From assembly GCA_009773395.1 (NCBI GenBank), contig WRPI01000002.1, positions 110,413 through 174,412 of the forward strand: 64,000 nucleotides of DNA, in the 5' to 3' direction. Both the position numbers and the translations under genes were made by a program. Below the pieces are notes generated by a model. It saw only the letters and a program-made list of their open reading frames with translations, had not been told where the DNA came from and made no database searches. The stretch is from Hyphomonadaceae bacterium. Its GTDB lineage: Bacteria; Pseudomonadota; Alphaproteobacteria; Caulobacterales; Aquidulcibacteraceae. This document shows positions 36,410 through 46,640 of this stretch, piece by piece; the stretch's first letter is position 1, and each line of letters opens with the position of its first letter.

Positions 36410-36484
36410 TGGCTGGGGTGGGAGGATTCGAACCTCCGCGTGCCGGTACCAAAAACCAGTGCCTTACCGCTTGGCTACACCCCA
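36410..36484 (-). tRNA. tRNA-Gln (anticodon UUG)
   Basis: The acceptor stem starts TGGGGTG, the anticodon stem is CTGGT/ACCGG with loop TTTTGGT (anticodon UUG), and the T arm contains GTTCGAA. CCA is encoded. Confidence 0.95.
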
Positions 36485-36829
36485 ACTATTTGAACGTCGC
36501 AGATAAAGCGCATTTGCAATTATCGCAAGCGTCATATGCGGTTTTGGCTGTAATGCAAATTGATTTATTTGGGATTAAATTGTGAATCGGGCAATGGCGT
36601 CTTAGTTGTGGGAATAAGTTCTGCTGGCCATATATTGGGTTTAGACAATTTTTCCCGTTTTATCGGCCTTTCAAAGCAAATTCTGATGCTTGCTATAGAC
36701 GTTCTTATCGATAAATGATAAGAAATCGTGCAACTTGTATCAAAATATTTCGTGCCGCCGAATGGCGCTGTCCTCGGTTGTTATATTGCGCAATTTAGAT
36801 TAGATGCGAGTTGGATTAGGAGATTTCGC
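36485..36829. other. Intergenic region before sppA
   Basis: No gene is seen in these 345 bases. The stretch should hold the promoters of tRNA-Gln (leftward) and sppA (rightward). The AGGAG at 36818-36822 is the sppA ribosome site. Confidence 0.6.
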
Positions 36830-38584
36830 GTGAAGCAGTTTTTATTCACCATCGCTGGCGTTTTTGTTGGGCTTTTGCTGTTTTTCGTAATTTTGCCATT
36901 TATTTTCATCGCGTCGGCGGGTTCGTCGAAACCAACAACACCAAGCCATAGCGTTTTGGTGGTTGATTTGCGCAATGAAATTCATGATCTTGCGCCCAAT
37001 AGTCCGTTCGCGAGCTTGTCCCCCAATATTTCAGTGGTTGATATTGTGCGCAAATTGGAAGCCGCGGAAAAAGACAGCCATATTAAAGGCGTTTTGGTAC
37101 GCGCGCCCGAAATGGGAATGGCGCCGGCTCATGCCGAAGAAATTCGCCAAGCATTATTAGACTTCAAAACCAGTGGGAAATTTGTCGTTGCCCATGCCCA
37201 AGGGTTTGAATTCCCTACCCTTTCAAATTATGTCGCGGTATCGGCCGCGGACGATATTTGGCTGCAAAATGGCACCGATTTTTCGGCAACTGGCATCATG
37301 AGCGAAACCACTTTCCTTGGCGGTTTATTCGCGCGATTTGGCATTACAGCGCAATTCGAACAATTTTATGAATTCAAAAATGCCGCCAATATTTATACCC
37401 AAAAAGATTATACCGCCGAACACCGCGAAGCCACGACTTCGCTTTTAACTGGCGTTTACAATTCATTTTTGGCCGAAATTGCGCTCGATAGAAAAATTGC
37501 GGTTGAGCCTTTGAAGGCGGTTTTGGACAATGCGCCATTATCGGCGCAACAAGCGCTTACCTCTAAATTGGTTGATCACCTTGGTATGCCCGAAGAAGCG
37601 TCCGATGTTGCATTGGAAAAAGCTGGTGGCCAAAACCGCGCGGAATTGGTTGATTTGGCGGCATATACACCAAATTATTCAACTTCTGGACCGACCATTG
37701 CAATTGTTGGCGGTGAGGGGGGTATCGTTACTGGCCCTAATAATGTCAGCCCATTTAGCGACGAATCCGTAATGAACTCTGACAATATTGCCGCAGCAAT
37801 TCGCGAAGCGACTGACGATGACGACGTTAAAGCAATTGTATTCAGGGTTTCATCACCCGGTGGATCCGCCATTGCGTCCGAGCAAATTTGGGCAGCGATT
37901 GAGCGCGCAAAGGCCGAAAGCAAGCCCGTGGTTATATCCATGGGCGCATATGCGGCTTCGGGCGGTTATTATGTTGCAGCGCCGGCCAATAAAATTGTCG
38001 CTATGCCGTCAACTATCACGGGTTCGATTGGTGTTTTGGGTGGCAAATTGGCGGTCAATGACGCGCTAAATCGCTATACTGGCGCTAATATAAGCTCCAT
38101 CGAAGTTGGCGGCCCGTTTGTTTCGGCGATGTCGGGCGCAAAGCCGATGAGTAATTCCCAACGCGAAGCATTCCACACCGCAATGGCGCGCATTTACACC
38201 GATTTCACTGGCAAAGTGGCGGCAGGGCGGCATTTGCCGATTGCCCGAGTGCAAGAAATTGCCAAAGGCCGCGTGTGGACCGGCAGCCAAGCCAAAAACC
38301 TTGGCCTTGTTGACGCAATTGGCGGCCTAAGAACCGCAATTGAACAAGCCAAAACCCTGGCGGGAATTGAAGCTAAAAAATCGGTTCAAATCAAAATGTA
38401 TCCCGAAATGGACGATCCATTCAAAGCGCTTTCGGCCATGTTTGGCGCATCAGCCCAAACCGCCCGCGCGGCGGCTGTTTTTGGTATGTTGCTGGGTGAT
38501 GAGCGCCTAAGCGCCGCCCTCCGCGATATACGCGCCGCCAACCAAAACGGCGTGCAAGCACAGGAAAATATGCGGATTAGGTAG
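36830..38584 (+). CDS. sppA: Signal peptide peptidase SppA, 67K type
   Basis: A GTG start is preferred: AGGAG lies 7 bp upstream and the protein then begins with its membrane anchor (KQFLFTIAGVFVGLLLFF). The 585-residue form has two tandem S49 domains, as in E. coli SppA. The C-terminal one carries the serine nucleophile in AYAASGGYYVAAPAN, and the N-terminal one the likely general-base lysine in IYTQKDYTAEHRE. SppA digests cleaved signal peptides in the inner membrane with its active site facing the periplasm. It stands as a single gene. Confidence 0.92.
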   Translation: MKQFLFTIAGVFVGLLLFFVILPFIFIASAGSSKPTTPSHSVLVVDLRNEIHDLAPNSPFASLSPNISVVDIVRKLEAAEKDSHIKGVLVRAPEMGMAPAHAEEIRQALLDFKTSGKFVVAHAQGFEFPTLSNYVAVSAADDIWLQNGTDFSATGIMSETTFLGGLFARFGITAQFEQFYEFKNAANIYTQKDYTAEHREATTSLLTGVYNSFLAEIALDRKIAVEPLKAVLDNAPLSAQQALTSKLVDHLGMPEEASDVALEKAGGQNRAELVDLAAYTPNYSTSGPTIAIVGGEGGIVTGPNNVSPFSDESVMNSDNIAAAIREATDDDDVKAIVFRVSSPGGSAIASEQIWAAIERAKAESKPVVISMGAYAASGGYYVAAPANKIVAMPSTITGSIGVLGGKLAVNDALNRYTGANISSIEVGGPFVSAMSGAKPMSNSQREAFHTAMARIYTDFTGKVAAGRHLPIARVQEIAKGRVWTGSQAKNLGLVDAIGGLRTAIEQAKTLAGIEAKKSVQIKMYPEMDDPFKALSAMFGASAQTARAAAVFGMLLGDERLSAALRDIRAANQNGVQAQENMRIR

Positions 38585-38589
38585 TAATA

Positions 38590-38937
38590 TTACCCTCGAC
38601 TTTGTTCTGAAGCTTGTGGCTTATCTTGCAAATCTTTAATTGAGCGTTGAAACCCACGTTCAATTTCGCGCCATTCACGTGCGGTTCTGCATGTCCGAAG
38701 ATCTTTCAAACGGGTGCCAGTCAATTTTTCGCGATGGCATATAATACGATCCATCCTCGAAACTTTTTTGGCAGGTGTCGCCATTTGGCCAGTGGTGGTT
38801 TCACCAGAATTTTCTTGGCTTGTGGCTTGGCCCGAATTGGGTTGGGTTTGGCTAAATGCCTGCGATCCAATCAAAACGACTGCACTGCAAGCGGCGGCTG
38901 AAAAAACAAGTCGAAAATTGCGCAAGAGTTGCTCCAT
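38590..38937 (-). CDS. Small secreted protein of unknown function
   Basis: The ATG at 38935-38937 gives 115 residues with a signal peptide ending near SQAFSQ; a GTG at 38958 would add 7 residues. A low-complexity Gln/Thr/Ser/Gly stretch precedes a conserved-looking core (RIICHREKLTGTRLKDLRTC...AREWREIE). Similar short Cys-containing cores occur in uncharacterised envelope proteins of alphaproteobacteria. It converges with sppA. Confidence 0.65.
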   Translation of the reverse strand: MEQLLRNFRLVFSAAACSAVVLIGSQAFSQTQPNSGQATSQENSGETTTGQMATPAKKVSRMDRIICHREKLTGTRLKDLRTCRTAREWREIERGFQRSIKDLQDKPQASEQSRG

Positions 38938-39020
38938 AATTTGACTTTCACTTTTCACAATTCAATTTGACTTGTCAAGTTACGATTCTCAATCAATGCT
39001 CGCGAGAAAAATAATAATAT

Positions 39021-40259
39021 TTAACACTCACGCATTGTTCTGGCGAGAATTCTAACAATTTCTCGTTCTTCCATGGAAAGGAGTGGGTTCCAAATATCAA
39101 ACAACAAAACCACTCGAAGCTCATCGCTATTATTATATGCAGCGTGTTCAATGCTATCGTCAAAAGCAAAAATCTCGCCTTTAATCCAAGGGCGTTCGTC
39201 AAACCCGCATTTGAAAACGCAATTATCGGGAACAATTAGCGGTAAATGCGCCACCAATCTTGCATTAGTTTCGCCATTATGCGGCGGTATTTCGGTATGG
39301 GGTGCGAGCGCCGAAAAAATCGCGTTGGGGCATAAGCCATCAATATCCGCAAGGTCTGCATTGGACAATGCTTCAAAAGTCTTGGGGCAAGCCGCGATAT
39401 TTTCTTCATATTTTTTGCCGCCCAACCACAATGGCAAAGTGGTCCAGCGGTCGGAATGGTTAAGTTCAGCCCATTGATTGACTGGTTGCCCAGGGAGGTA
39501 TTGGATATAGGGCGTGAAGCCATCTTTGCGATTTACAAGTGCGGCTTGAAGTTCTTCAAGAATTGCGTCGGTTTGGGCTTCCATTTCCTTGACCCATTCG
39601 AAACAGGATACATCAAAGAACGTTGTTGCGGGAAGGCGCGGAACATATAATTGGTTGCAAATCGATGGATATGGCTTCGTAAGGCCGGCCATAATTGAAA
39701 CTGCTTCGCGCCATTTGGCATTGTTTTGCCAATCGGACCCCAATGCCGCCAATAATTTATCGTGTGTGCCTTGCGATACTTTTTGTGCAAAGTTGCGCCC
39801 ATGTAGCATTTGATCCTTAAGCTCTCTGGGCCATTGGTTTTCCGGCGGCGCAATTTTTATGACGTTACGATAAGTTTCCGCCGCTGCACTTGGTGTTGAA
39901 TGAAGCTCTTGCCAAATCGCTTTTGCCAAGAGTGCAGGGTAAAAATAAGCATCAACTGCTAGTGCGCCGTCCAATACCTCGAGTTCACCCCTTATATTGC
40001 CGATGTCACGTTCCACATTCGCCAGCATGAGGCGAATAAAAGGGTCTAATGGTGCAAGTGCGATTGCGCGTTCCAAATGGTTTGCGGCTTCTTTTAACGC
40101 CCGTCTTTGATAGGCATGAATTCCAAGCCGATGGTGCGCTTTTGGGTGATTAGGGGATTTTTCCACGACCTTGCGCCAAAGTGCTTCCGCTTGCGCCCAA
40201 TTACCTGCCCCCGCCGCACGCTCGGCTTCATTTGCCCAAATTTCAATTTCAATCGCCAT
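39021..40259 (-). CDS. TPR protein fused to an aspartyl/asparaginyl beta-hydroxylase domain
   Basis: The ATG at 40257-40259 follows AGGGA at good spacing. The 412-residue protein has three or more TPR-like helices (about residues 5-130, WAQAEALWRKVVEKSPNHPKA being one). A C-terminal 2-oxoglutarate/iron hydroxylase domain has EIPPHNGETNARLVAHLPL (first His and the substrate-side Arg) and SIEHAAYNNSDELRVVL (second His and 2-oxoglutarate Arg). It should hydroxylate Asp or Asn side chains of a protein bound by the TPR part. The partner is unknown. Confidence 0.87.
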   Translation of the reverse strand: MAIEIEIWANEAERAAGAGNWAQAEALWRKVVEKSPNHPKAHHRLGIHAYQRRALKEAANHLERAIALAPLDPFIRLMLANVERDIGNIRGELEVLDGALAVDAYFYPALLAKAIWQELHSTPSAAAETYRNVIKIAPPENQWPRELKDQMLHGRNFAQKVSQGTHDKLLAALGSDWQNNAKWREAVSIMAGLTKPYPSICNQLYVPRLPATTFFDVSCFEWVKEMEAQTDAILEELQAALVNRKDGFTPYIQYLPGQPVNQWAELNHSDRWTTLPLWLGGKKYEENIAACPKTFEALSNADLADIDGLCPNAIFSALAPHTEIPPHNGETNARLVAHLPLIVPDNCVFKCGFDERPWIKGEIFAFDDSIEHAAYNNSDELRVVLLFDIWNPLLSMEEREIVRILARTMREC

Positions 40260-40342
40260 TGCAATTTCCCTTTTTACCAATTTTGATTAGCCGATACTGG
40301 GGGTATCGGCAATGCGACAAAAATACTAAATCGGCACGCAAT

Positions 40343-40374
40343 AAAAAAGGGCGGCAGATAAATCCGCCGCCCTT
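40343..40374 (-). terminator. Terminator after the first TonB receptor gene of the pair
   Basis: The 9-bp stem AAGGGCGGC/GCCGCCCTT is followed on the minus strand by a U run. It lies about 20 bp beyond the receptor stop. Confidence 0.88.
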
Positions 40375-40395
40375 ATTATCATATCCAAATTAGGA

Positions 40396-43353
40396 TTAGA
40401 ATTTGATATTCAAGCCAATTGCATAAACGCGGCCAACCGTGTCGAAGTTCGACGGGAAGGTGTTGCCCGAGTTGTATGAAGTGGTACCAGTTTCGTTACC
40501 AATGATTGGCGGATTAGTATCGAATGCGTTTGCCAACGAGAAAGTCGCGGTGATTGCATCGTTAAAGTCCCAAGTCGCAGCCAAATCAATGTAGTTATAA
40601 GCATCGATATGTTCGAATGGATCAAATACATCGCCGCGCTCAGAAGCAATCAAATCAAGTTTGCTTTGGTGGCGCCACAAATATGACAATTGCCAGTCGC
40701 CAATCGACCAAACAGTACGTTGGATTGAACGGAATTGGTGAACAGGGTCGCAATTGGTTGAGTAAACACCCAAGCAATCCAAAACCGGCGCAGTCGTCAA
40801 AGTGCGTGATTCATTGATGGTGTAATAGTTAGCATTATACGAAATGCGAATTTTACCCCATTTAGAATCAAGACCTAGGCTTTCCATATCAAAACCAGTT
40901 GACAAGGCCATTTCATAACCAGCCGATTGGAAATAATCCAAATTGGTGGTGTATAATTTAATGCCCGCGCCCGGTGTCGCTAAGTCGCCGTTTATCCGTA
41001 CAACAAGTGCACAAGATGCTGCTTGACCAGCAACATAACATCCATCAAGCACTTCTTGAGCAGTTGAAATGCCAATATAGTCTTTAATATTGATGTCATA
41101 CCAGTCCAGGGTCACGGTTGTACCTTTGAAGAAATTACCAAACTCTGGGCGCCATACAAAGCCAATAGTTGTTGTATCAGCGATTTCTGGAGTTGGTAGC
41201 GCAGCTGGCAATGAACCTTCAAACGTACCAATTTGGCCAGCGACGATGTCTTGAACTGTCCAAACCGAACCAGCAGTCATGCCAGTACTTACACAAAGTG
41301 CACGCAAAGCGGCTGTCTGACCTGCAACGGGTTGCTCAAGTGAACATGGGTCAAGTGCCGCATTGCGAAGGCCAGTTACGACTGGCGAGAACAATTCGCC
41401 AACATTCGGCGCACGTGACGCACGTTGTTGCATGGCGCGGAAACGGAATTGGTCCGTAATTGCCCAATCAACGCCAGCTTTCCATGTGATGTTATTGCCG
41501 CTCACGCTATATTTTGATGAACGATATCCAAGTTCCAAATTCAAGTTTTGGAAAAATGGCTTATCGGACACCAAAGGAACGCTGGCTTCAACAAATACTT
41601 CATTCACGTGATAGCGTCCAAATACTGGCAAGGTGTTACCGCCAGCACCACCCAAACATGAGGTTGGTGCGAGTTTCAAACATTCATCAGGAATTGAAGC
41701 TGCATTTTCAGCACGATATTCATAACCAACCGAAATGCTTACAGGTTCCTCAGCCGCAGGGCTTTTGAAGCCGTGAATTGGGCCGCCAATATTGGCGTTA
41801 AACACGGTTTGCTGATAGCTTTGGGTTTGAATTGCCGTTGCCGATGAATATGAAGCCATCGCCGGCGTGATTGATCCGAAACCACCAAACAAATTGATAG
41901 GTACGCACGCTGAATCGCCGTTGGAACAAGCGCCAACTGTTGTCGCATTCAAAGCGTTTTGGATGTTGGCTACGTTAGTGTAACCAGCAGAAACGTTGGA
42001 GCGATCTGCCTGACCTAATTGCGCCGAAACGTCCCAATGCCAATCACCAACAGTGTCACCTTCAATGCCGAAGACCAATTGGAATGTGTTATTGTCATAA
42101 GTTGTGGAACGTTCGCCAAATTCAACCGTACGGCGACGAACCGAAAGTTGAATGCTATCCGCCAAATCGACCACGCCATTAGCATTTGCATCGACCCAAC
42201 GACCAGCACCGCTGTTAGCAGGGTTTGCAAGGAATGCGTTGGCATCAGTGATGATTTTTGTGCGAACGGCCGCGCTTAAATATGGGTTCATCAAAGGAAC
42301 CATGAACAAATTACCGAACACGCCGGATGGTGCGATTTGTTGGCGAACATTGGTAGCCGCAAAAGTTGCACGTGCATAGGCTTCGATATTGTCTGTGATT
42401 GCATAATGACCGATAGCAGTAGCTGAGAAACGCTCCTGCGGGGTTTGGTAGTAATTGTAAGGGTTGAAGTTAAACACCGAGCAGTTAGCACCAAAAGTGC
42501 CATCTTCACGATATTGGCCGCCACCGCCCATATAAGTCATACGGGTTGGAATACCAGTTGATGAACCACCAACAGCAACTACGTTCGGGCCACCGCAACC
42601 AGCAGGAGGCGGAGGAGCAACACCTGAAAGGCCAGCGCCTGAAGCACTGTCAACACCCACCAAGCCAAAAGCGCGATCCGCCAAAGTAACTGCTTCACGT
42701 TTAGTATAGTTCATTGAAAAAGCGACATTGCCGCTTTCGTCAGCAGTGTTTGCACCAAGTGCCAATGAAACCGAAGTGACATGACCATCGTTCACGCCAG
42801 TGAATGATTCTTTCATATCAAGCTCAACGCCTTGGAAGTTTTTGCGCAAAATGAAGTTTACAACGCCTGACATTGCATCAGAACCATAAACAGTTGACGC
42901 ACCGCCAGTTAGAAGATCCACCCGCTCCAACATTGCAGTTGGAACAGTTGAAACGTCAACAATGCCGTTGAAATTGTATGGAACCATGCGTTTGCCGTCC
43001 ATCAATACCAAGTTACGGTTCGGGCCAAGGCCGCGCATGTTAACCGAAGTTACACCAGCAGTACCGTTGTTTACGTTTTCGCCGTCACCAGGAATGGTGG
43101 AAGGCAATGAACGCAAGATTTTCTCGGTTTCGGTAGTTTGTTGTAGTTTAAGTTCAGCGCCACCAATGGTTTGAATAGGGCTCGCAGAACGAACGCCCGG
43201 TGTCGAAATGCGCGTGCCGGTAACGACCACGATTTCAGTATCACCAGCCGCGGCGCTTTGCGCAAACGCGGGTGCAGCAAATGCCACGCCCGAGATGATT
43301 GTGCCTGCAAGCAAAGCATTGCGTAGGCCTTTATTCCGATTAGTTAAATCCAC
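40396..43353 (-). CDS. TonB-dependent receptor
   Basis: A GTG start at 43351-43353 is preferred because AAGGAGG lies 8 bp upstream and the signal peptide then begins normally and ends at PAFAQS. The 985-residue protein has a plug with IVVVTGTRIS (TonB-box-like), MRGLGPNRNLVLMDGKRMVP and GGASTVYGSDAMSGVVNFIL, and a barrel ending IGLNIKF. This is the oligopeptide/oar-like class of large receptors. Its substrate is unknown; tandem organisation with another receptor and a nearby S9 peptidase and OppA suggests peptides. Confidence 0.92.
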   Translation of the reverse strand: MDLTNRNKGLRNALLAGTIISGVAFAAPAFAQSAAAGDTEIVVVTGTRISTPGVRSASPIQTIGGAELKLQQTTETEKILRSLPSTIPGDGENVNNGTAGVTSVNMRGLGPNRNLVLMDGKRMVPYNFNGIVDVSTVPTAMLERVDLLTGGASTVYGSDAMSGVVNFILRKNFQGVELDMKESFTGVNDGHVTSVSLALGANTADESGNVAFSMNYTKREAVTLADRAFGLVGVDSASGAGLSGVAPPPPAGCGGPNVVAVGGSSTGIPTRMTYMGGGGQYREDGTFGANCSVFNFNPYNYYQTPQERFSATAIGHYAITDNIEAYARATFAATNVRQQIAPSGVFGNLFMVPLMNPYLSAAVRTKIITDANAFLANPANSGAGRWVDANANGVVDLADSIQLSVRRRTVEFGERSTTYDNNTFQLVFGIEGDTVGDWHWDVSAQLGQADRSNVSAGYTNVANIQNALNATTVGACSNGDSACVPINLFGGFGSITPAMASYSSATAIQTQSYQQTVFNANIGGPIHGFKSPAAEEPVSISVGYEYRAENAASIPDECLKLAPTSCLGGAGGNTLPVFGRYHVNEVFVEASVPLVSDKPFFQNLNLELGYRSSKYSVSGNNITWKAGVDWAITDQFRFRAMQQRASRAPNVGELFSPVVTGLRNAALDPCSLEQPVAGQTAALRALCVSTGMTAGSVWTVQDIVAGQIGTFEGSLPAALPTPEIADTTTIGFVWRPEFGNFFKGTTVTLDWYDINIKDYIGISTAQEVLDGCYVAGQAASCALVVRINGDLATPGAGIKLYTTNLDYFQSAGYEMALSTGFDMESLGLDSKWGKIRISYNANYYTINESRTLTTAPVLDCLGVYSTNCDPVHQFRSIQRTVWSIGDWQLSYLWRHQSKLDLIASERGDVFDPFEHIDAYNYIDLAATWDFNDAITATFSLANAFDTNPPIIGNETGTTSYNSGNTFPSNFDTVGRVYAIGLNIKF

Positions 43354-43544
43354 TTTGGATTCCTCCTTAAAATAATCCCCTGGGTAATAATTCCCCATGC
43401 CGAAAAAACGGATTCCCCCGACACATGGAAACCACGCTATTTGAACCTTACTTGCGGGTCAATACAGAGATGACAGATTTGTAACAATTTATTGCCAGTT
43501 TACTGCAACTGTTGCGTCAATGCCGCATTTTGACGCAAAGCAAT

Positions 43545-43573
43545 AAAAAAGGGCGACCATTTGGCCGCCCTTT
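43545..43573 (-). terminator. Terminator after the second TonB receptor gene of the pair
   Basis: The stem GGGCGaCC/GGCCGCCC has a mismatch in the plus strand that becomes a G-U pair in minus-strand RNA, as expected for a terminator of the minus-strand gene. A U run follows. Confidence 0.85.
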
Positions 43574-43595
43574 ATTGATTTGATTGTCGCCACTA

Positions 43596-46500
43596 TTAGA
43601 AAGCGCGAGTTATAGAGAATGTTGCTCTACGACCTACAAAATCATATTGAGATGCGAGTGGGTGTGTACCAAGATAGCCAAAATAAACGCCCGAAGACAC
43701 CGATGGTGGCGGCTCATTAAACAAGTTTGAAATTGCACCAACCACTGTCCAATCGTCGCTTCTGTAACGAAGTGAGAAATCATGGGTAATGGTGGTCTCG
43801 ACATCCATTTTATATTTCAGAGCCGTTAAGCCTTGGAATGAGAAGTTCGAACCAGCGGCAATTGGCTGTACGTCGCTACCAAAGTAACGAACATGGCTCG
43901 CCGGGCCTGTTGCGCGTATGGTCCATGCCGCAGTCCAATCTTTCTTTACAAAGCGCAACTGCGTGCTTGAGTTATAAATTGGGTCACCAATTGAACCAGC
44001 ATCACTTGACAATGCCGCTTGATCAAACAATCCGGTGCCATTGAATGTGGTCCAGCGATGCTTGGAATCAATAGTTAGGTCGCCGAATGAGAAATCTTTA
44101 CGATAAAAGACTTGCAAATCAATGCCCTCAACTTGAGTCTTATTGATGTTCACAAATGTGTCTTCAACAGTCAAAATATTGAAGGTGACAGGGTCACGCG
44201 TGAACAATCCGCAGAAATAATTGGCTTTGCCAGATTGATCATAATAGCATGCGCCAAGAATGTTAGCAGCCCCAAATTGCGCGACTTGATCGGTCACTTC
44301 AATCTGCCATGCATCAACCCGAAGGTTCAAATCTGCAAATGTTGGTTTCCAAACAAAAGAGAAGATGTCAGATCTTGATTCTTCTTCTTTAAGGTTACCT
44401 GCACCACCACCGGAAATGATGGTAGCCGACGAACCAGCACCATTATAGTCACCCGGAATACCATTGGCGGCACAACGTGTACGCGCAGGTTCATCCGCAA
44501 AAGTGGCCCATTGAACGCAAGGGTCAATTGAAGTTTGGCTCAAGAAACCAGTTTGGTTGCCCAAGAATAGTTCAAACAATGCTGGCGCACGGTATGAAGT
44601 ACCGGACGTTGCAACAAAACGAACTTGTGGTGTTACATCCCAAGTTAGTGTTGCTTTCCAAGTTGTGTTGGAATCATATGAATCATAATTGGTATAACGA
44701 TAGGCAACTGCCAAATTCAAATTTTCAATCAATGGACGGCGAGCAATCAATGGTGCATCAATTTCACCATAGATTTCTTTCACTGCATCTGTACCGCGCG
44801 TGATACCTGCTACAGTTGTCAAAGCAACGTTATTCCGAAGTGTCTCGACACCTGGAACGTCATTGATGCTATATTCACGGTAATGAACACCCATATTGGC
44901 TTTAACAGCATCAGCCGCGCCCGGAATTGTGAAAATATCGCCTGAAATATTGGCTTCAAACACATTTTGTTCGTAAACTGTTTTACCAACATTTTCGGCA
45001 TTGAATAAATAATCATATTCAGCAGCGTTGAAATCACCATTCATTACACGTGGATCAAACCAATTTATCGGCAAACATGTCCCACCAAAAGTCGGGGTTG
45101 GGCATGAAGCCACACCACCTGTAATGGTGGTTGCATTGGTTGCAGCTAAACGATCCGCACGAATTGTTGTTCCGCCATATTTACCAGTGCCTGAACTGCT
45201 TTGGGCATAAATATCCCAAGTGCCGCCGCGTAAGAACCCACCGATACCATTGCCAGTTGAACCACGTATTCCAGTGATAAGCTGCCATGTTTCAACGTCT
45301 TGGGAACTATTTGCTGGGCGAGCGATAATTGGTTGAGCATTAGTAGCACCGCCAAATGATGTACCCCATGGGTTGTATGGGTTAGCAGCAGGTACAACAA
45401 AGAATAATTGAGCTGCACGGGCTTGGCTGGATTCACGCTTTGCATAAATGCCTTCCGCATAAAGCTCCACACCACCGAAAATGTCTAAATCGCGCGAAAT
45501 TGTTCCATAGAAATTGGTACGCTTTGACGGCGAGATAATGTCTGAATTGCTGTGGAATGGTGAATCATAATCAAGTTGATATGTGATTGGCAAACCAGCA
45601 TTTACAGATCCAATCGGTGGGCTGAACAAGCGGCGATAACCTGGGACACGCAACAATGTATTGGCAGCGCCAGTTTGCGGGTTGGTGCCAATAACACGAG
45701 TTGTTGAAGTCGCATCAGGTATCCAAGTGCCGGTGCCAGAAGATGCGCCGCCTAGTGCACTTACCCGAGTAAAGGACCCGCCATTGGTTGTGCCAAGACA
45801 GAAAGGAGCACCAGTCGCTGGATTAATATAATCTGTGCGCGCGCCAGTGGTTGGATTAAAAACATAATCTTGGCGGCAGAAATTGCGATCACTATATTTA
45901 AGCGCTTTTTGCTCAAAATATTCACCAGTTAGCATTACGTTCCAATTGTCGCCAGTTTTGCCCCATAAAGCACCAATGGAGAAGTCTTCACCGCCACCAC
46001 CTTCGGACATTTGCCCAGCAGCTTCAACTTCAAAACCGTTGACGTTTTTACGGGTAATCGCGTTGACTACACCACCAACCGCGTCAGAACCATAAATCGG
46101 CGACGCACCTTCGTTCAAAATCTCAAAGCGGTCAATTGCCAAATTCGGGATAGTGCCAAGGTCAACAGCATTAACCTGACCACGAGTACCTGAAGGTGGC
46201 AAACGGCGACCATTTAACAATACCAAAGTGCGTTGCGCGCCAAGGCTGTTAAGACCAACAGTCTGGATGCCACCGCCGCCTTCAACAATAAATCCTGAAA
46301 AGAAGTTATTGATTTGGGTTGAACCAGCCGCAGCGGTTGAGCCTTGAACCACTTCTGCCGCGTCAATTGTACCAGACAAAACTGCGTTTTCGTTGGTGAT
46401 TACGGTCAAAGCAGACGGAGTGTTGAATGAATTACGGCGAATTCTAGAGCCAGTAACGACAACAGTGCTGCCAGTTGCGGCAGGTGTGGCTGTTGGACAA

Positions 46501-46640
46501 GTAGGTTGGCCTGCGCCGCCGCAATTTGGTGTAGCGGGTGCAGTTTGCGCCGACACGAATGTTGGCGCTGCAATTGCAATCGCCAAGACCGAAGCACCCA
46601 TAAATGATTTACTTATTGATTTGCCAAATTGGTTCTTCAA
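43596..46640 (-). CDS. TonB-dependent receptor with TTG start
   Basis: The start is TTG at 46638-46640, supported by AGGAG 6-7 bp upstream and a proper signal peptide ending FVSAQ. The 1014-residue protein has a plug with TVVVTGSRIRR, VGLNSLGAQRTLVLLNGRRL and EGASPIYGSDAVGGVVN, and a barrel ending SITRAF. It is of the same large class as its downstream neighbour but not a recent duplicate. A terminator separates them. A divergent S9 peptidase across 311 bp points to peptide uptake. Confidence 0.93.
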   Translation of the reverse strand: MKNQFGKSISKSFMGASVLAIAIAAPTFVSAQTAPATPNCGGAGQPTCPTATPAATGSTVVVTGSRIRRNSFNTPSALTVITNENAVLSGTIDAAEVVQGSTAAAGSTQINNFFSGFIVEGGGGIQTVGLNSLGAQRTLVLLNGRRLPPSGTRGQVNAVDLGTIPNLAIDRFEILNEGASPIYGSDAVGGVVNAITRKNVNGFEVEAAGQMSEGGGGEDFSIGALWGKTGDNWNVMLTGEYFEQKALKYSDRNFCRQDYVFNPTTGARTDYINPATGAPFCLGTTNGGSFTRVSALGGASSGTGTWIPDATSTTRVIGTNPQTGAANTLLRVPGYRRLFSPPIGSVNAGLPITYQLDYDSPFHSNSDIISPSKRTNFYGTISRDLDIFGGVELYAEGIYAKRESSQARAAQLFFVVPAANPYNPWGTSFGGATNAQPIIARPANSSQDVETWQLITGIRGSTGNGIGGFLRGGTWDIYAQSSSGTGKYGGTTIRADRLAATNATTITGGVASCPTPTFGGTCLPINWFDPRVMNGDFNAAEYDYLFNAENVGKTVYEQNVFEANISGDIFTIPGAADAVKANMGVHYREYSINDVPGVETLRNNVALTTVAGITRGTDAVKEIYGEIDAPLIARRPLIENLNLAVAYRYTNYDSYDSNTTWKATLTWDVTPQVRFVATSGTSYRAPALFELFLGNQTGFLSQTSIDPCVQWATFADEPARTRCAANGIPGDYNGAGSSATIISGGGAGNLKEEESRSDIFSFVWKPTFADLNLRVDAWQIEVTDQVAQFGAANILGACYYDQSGKANYFCGLFTRDPVTFNILTVEDTFVNINKTQVEGIDLQVFYRKDFSFGDLTIDSKHRWTTFNGTGLFDQAALSSDAGSIGDPIYNSSTQLRFVKKDWTAAWTIRATGPASHVRYFGSDVQPIAAGSNFSFQGLTALKYKMDVETTITHDFSLRYRSDDWTVVGAISNLFNEPPPSVSSGVYFGYLGTHPLASQYDFVGRRATFSITRAF

